From the NCBI RefSeq assembly GCF_008831285.2, contig NC_045148.1, positions 4,900,001 to 4,964,000 of the forward strand: a DNA stretch of 64,000 nt, read 5' to 3'. Positions within the stretch are counted from its first letter, which is position 1. Each line of letters opens with the position of its first letter. Positions 59,925-64,000 of this stretch are shown piece by piece. This DNA comes from Nymphaea colorata. Taxonomy: Eukaryota; Streptophyta; Magnoliopsida; Nymphaeales; Nymphaeaceae. A program made the position numbers and the translations under genes. The notes beneath the pieces are model-generated. The model had not been told where the DNA came from and ran no database searches. It worked only from the letters and a program-made list of their open reading frames with translations.

Positions 59925-62900
59925 CTCTGTATACAAAAATTATGGGCATTAGCTTTACGAAAATTCAGATCCTAGCCCACGTTTTCAAAACGTTTGTGGT
60001 GAGAGAGTAATGATTTTTTTAAAAAAAAAAAAAAATTAAGGAACTTGTTCTAACTTTGGTGAAGAAAAAGAAAACTTTATGGTTTAACTTTTCTTGTGCC
60101 TCTTAAATAGAAAGTGGATGAAAATGAGACTTTGGTTGCTATGAACATGCGTGGCATGTCATCAAGATTAATTAATTACAAATTGGCGATCCAACCGGGA
60201 AACACCCAAGTTGGCTCGGAAACATCCTTTCACTGGGCCATGAGTCAGGATGCAGGTGAGACAACACAAAACTCTGTGAATCGGCTAAGAATTGGCTGAC
60301 TCGCTAGATCGGTGACTCGGACAAGTCCCCATTTCTGTTACCGCCACCAGAGTTAATTGGCATTTGGTCACTGAAATTCACCTCAAGTCTCAATGCCAAT
60401 AATGGGTTCTATGCCGATGGAGAGAACTATGGTCATTGTGACTCTTCTAACAGAAGTTTATTGATTATTCTTATGCTGTTATGTCCCATAGCGTGGGGGA
60501 CGTTGTTCTAAGAGAAAAAAAAAAAAAAACAAACATTGTTTGTGATTACAATAACTCATCATGCAAGATGGTTGGGAGTTCCAGCCTGGTTATATTGCAT
60601 AAAAAAAAAAAAAGTAAAAACACCATGAAGGAGATTTCTTTTTAATAAATTACCAAAATTCCCTTCTCCCCTTCAATGAGCTGCTCCCGGCGCACGTAAC
60701 TTTCTCTCCTGAGAGTTGGGCTCCCTTCCCATTTATTATAAAAAAAATCACAACAACAATTCTATACGAGAAAAACATTTGACTACCGTTGTCTTTTATT
60801 TTTATCAGCCAATAAAGGTGCTATTTTTTATTTATTGATTAATAAATTTCAGTTATTTGAATGTATTTAGTTGATATTTACTTGTTGTTTTATAGACATG
60901 TTCACATTTTTCATCAGTTTATAATGAAAAATACACTATAAACATTTATGACTAGCACGACTAAGTCACCGAGTCAACTCATTGAACCAGTGACCCACTC
61001 ATCTGCCAATCCGACTCTGATTTCCAGGTTAAAACTTATTATATTAGCCCTCTCCTATATATATATATATATATGTTCATCTAATAATTTAGGAATAATA
61101 AACCTATTTTTGACCCAGTTTGGTTCAATCTATTCGATCCAAAAACTTCATTTAGCACAAAATTAATTAATTACAAATCAAGAATGATACTCAACACCAA
61201 ATACACGCACGCACGCATACCCAAATCTATAGCGACAACTATACCCAACCTTATTTCTCAACCCAATTCCGTATCCAAACTCATGATATACATATAAAAA
61301 ACAAGAACCAAAACTAAACTTAAATTACTTTGACCTTCTCCCTGAAGCCCTAGTTCAATAAAAGGTGACCATGACTTGAGCTCCCGTGTATATGGGATAA
61401 TTAGGGTTTGCTCCCAATAGCAGGATTCTGCAATGAGTGAGTCAAGATGCATGGGGATTAGTTTATCACAATGCCATGCATGTTGATGAGTTCTTTCTTT
61501 CACGACGAATGCTAGGCTTAGTGGGGACATACTGTGAGTAGCGAACCACATATTAGCCTGCAAAGAAGCATACCATGTCACAAAGTAGTCAAAGAAAACA
61601 AGATGAACTTTAATTAATAAAAAACCAATGAGATTGTTTAGTAACTATGTATTTAAAGGATGCTACAGCTTAAATCTTTAAAGGATGTTACAGCCTAATC
61701 TTTCACTACATTAATCTTTATGTTTGGTTGTGTTAGAGAGAGAGAGAGAGAGAGAGCGCTATATCTTCGACATTGCTAAAAAAGCTCTACAAGATATCGG
61801 AAGCATAACCATAGAAGATGCGTACTATTCCAAACAAATGTGTTGGAAATGTTAAAAACTGGTCAGTCGAATAAAACACAAAATTACGCATTTTTTTATA
61901 AAAACATAAAGAAATAGAAAAACACATTTTATTCAGGTTTTCCAGCTTTTTCACGTTCTTTCTCATTTTCCATGTTTTTCATGCTTTTTTGCCTTTTTTT
62001 TTCCAATTTTTAGTTACCAGATTTTTATTGACCCTCTTCCTGAAGCCCTAGTTCAAATGGGGCATCAACAGAAGGAGCCTAACTGAGCTCCCATCTTCAT
62101 GGGGCCATTAGGGATTCCACCCAGGAGCATAGTTATAGCAAATTCACCAATAAATAAGTGAGTCAAGATGGTGATCCAGTTGATCTCAATATCTTGCATG
62201 TTGGAGAGTTCTATCATGACTAAAACTAGACCCCATAATGGTAACCAACCACAACTTTAAAAAATGAACTTTAATTAATAAACAAATAAATAAGAGTTTT
62301 TAGTAACTATTCAAAGGGTTTTACAACCTAATTTTTCATTAGATAAGTCTTTCTATTTAGTCTTTTGAGAGAGAGAGAGAGCTGTTATCCACTTTTTTTT
62401 ACTATATTGTTGAGATAAATTTGTGGACGTAGATAATTTACAAGGGAAAAGGCAAACATTATTTACAGCTGATTTCCACCCAAAAAAAATATGAAGGTGA
62501 AATATATATATATATATATAGATGATTTTTTCTTTCGGAAATATTAGACCAACTAGTATTCTTCCTAATTAGGACAATTAAATGAACCACAAAAGTTCTT
62601 TTGAAAAAGGAAAAGAAACTTCAAACAACAAAAGGAATAAGCCAAACGCCATCCACTTCTCGAATCAGAGACACCATTCAGTGCATCCAATCCTTAATTC
62701 CCACTCAAGCTAAATGAGTTGCGGCTCGGATATGGCTAATGTGGCGATTATATTTGTTTGTATAGCGCCAGATGGGGCACATGGAAGGGCCCACATTTTC
62801 GTTCGGTTGAGTTCTATAGCTGACTGAAGCACAATGCATGGTCCTGCCCATCCATATTCGAGCCCTGCAGAAAATTTATTAATAAACCTGACAATTTTGT

Positions 62901-63140
62901 GACCAATTTGGTTCGGCTCATGAAAATTTATATTCAATCGAAATCTACATTTAGCCCAAAATTCATAAATATATTAAATCCAAAATGTATAATCAATCCA
63001 AAATCTGTAGCCATATCTAAGTCCATATCCAGACCCACTTATTGTCAGACGCAATAAAATCCATATCCAAACCCAAATGCATATATATCTAGAGAGAGAA
63101 TTTTACTTGAGCCAAAGATTTTGCTCCTGCACCAATGTCT
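59925..63140. repeat. Segmental tandem repeat, unit 2
   Basis: Collinear with unit 1, shifted by about 3.8-4.5 kb depending on indels. Landmarks: TGTATACAAAAATTATGGGCATTAGC (59930), AACTTGTTCTAACTTTGG (60043), TTCATCTAATAATTTAGG (61075), minus-strand frame 61258-61581 with NMWFATHSMS, GA run (61735), second sub-copy from 62020 with minus-strand NMQDIEINWITILTHL, GA (62365), (TA)n 62500-62519, GCCATCCACTTCT (62647), TTCGGTTGAGTTCTATAG (62803). The best matched stretch is 58180-59310 against 62020-63140. No intact gene. Confidence 0.7.
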
Positions 63141-64000
63141 GCATCATCTACCATTAAAGCACCTTTCCATTTGGCTATATAAGATAGGAACAACTTAGAA
63201 GCGGAGGCAGGTGTGGGCACCAAACTAATTGCCCTGAATCCACCAAAAAATAAAAAAGATAACTGGTAATGGTGTCTAAAGTATCAATATAGTAGCAACT
63301 AATTTTCCTTCGTCTACACTTTTTCTGAAAATAGCCTCTATGAGTGAACCATAAGAAGCCATGGTCATCATAATTATCCTACTTGTGTTTGAATGCTTCA
63401 AATTTCAACACCTTACCATTTGACTGACCAAAAAATATGCTTGATATCATCAAATATATGCTAAAAAAATTACCTTTGATTTTCAAGTTGATACGGGCCG
63501 AGGGAGGCTCAGGTTTCTCATTGCTTGTGAAGTTGTCAAAGCCTGGATTGAGCGTCGCTGCATGTGGGTCCCAAGGTGAACCACCCACATGTAATTTCTT
63601 TTAAGGTCAATAAATGTTGCATGACTTGATGCCCCCATTGACAAATTGGAGACTTGTCTTGCTAAGTATTTTAATCTTCCATGTGTAGTCATTTCAGTTA
63701 TCGTTATGATTGCTAAGTAACTGGATATTGATAAGCTTAGGAAAAAGTGCATTTCGCATATTCGTTGAATGTATTATATTTATGGAGAGAAGTGCCATGA
63801 TTTTTAATTCAATTAGAAAAAATTAAGACTTTATGCAATTGCAGTTGGAATTGTATTGTCTTCTCCTCATTTGCTTTTGGGCTAAGCCAGATACCCTTCT
63901 ACACTACATTCTTATAACTTAAAAAGAAAGGGCACCACTTTTTTGTAAAGGTTACACTTCCACAAAAACTAACAAATAAGATAATGAAGTAATCTTGCTT
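63141..64000. other. Intergenic, nothing recognised
   Basis: Short frames only, with no motif or element end that I can support up to the edge of the window. Confidence 0.45.

Overview
The window is nuclear DNA from a flowering plant. It has one long intron-rich gene, one compact intron-less gene, long AT-rich intergenic stretches, many microsatellites, and several classes of plant transposable element: LINE, Ty1/copia, Ty3/gypsy and short hAT-like inverted-repeat elements. No species can be named from the sequence; an angiosperm is the safe call.

Layout. 1-2570: decayed LINE on the + strand, entering from the left edge. 2571-8300: intergenic, with a strand-asymmetric T/G tract, a hexanucleotide repeat, a nested hairpin and a short transposon copy. 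8714-27540: complete MET1-type maintenance DNA cytosine methyltransferase gene on the + strand. I could resolve ten exons giving 1511 codons, close to the size of Arabidopsis MET1. Its introns carry an old reverse-strand gypsy gag-protease fragment (intron 7), three small hAT-like elements (introns 6, 7 and 9), and a very young 5.46 kb reverse-strand copia element in the last intron. That copia element has two nearly identical LTRs, a perfect 5 bp target duplication and an already broken polyprotein.

27541-34370: remnants, namely a copia 3' fragment, a 1 kb hAT-like element with an 8 bp target duplication, and an unclassified GC-richer repeat zone. 34371-38278: apparent solo LTR of 3.9 kb with a 5 bp duplication (GCAGG). 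38383-47038: gypsy-like element with two LTRs, an initiator-Met primer binding site, decayed gag and protease, and no reverse transcriptase. Its interior holds a broken copy of a plant FHA domain of the PS1-like type, which looks like a captured host gene fragment. 47730-48690: decayed gypsy integrase with its C-terminal tail.

48850-64000: AT-rich. The one clear gene is a minus-strand, single-exon CAF1/POP2 (CCR4-NOT deadenylase) family gene at 52102-53001, with a TATA box just upstream. Its frame is open, but the two first-motif catalytic acidic residues are gone, so it looks like a pseudoenzyme. Around and to the right of it lies a repeated block: two collinear units of about 3.3 kb, at 55.9-59.3 and 59.9-63.1 kb, each with two sub-copies. 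A more diverged copy flanks the 3' side of the CAF1-like gene.

The two live-looking genes act at different levels: MET1 keeps CG methylation through DNA replication, which silences transposons like those in its own introns, and the CAF1-like protein belongs to an mRNA-turnover family. Nothing in the sequence links them functionally.
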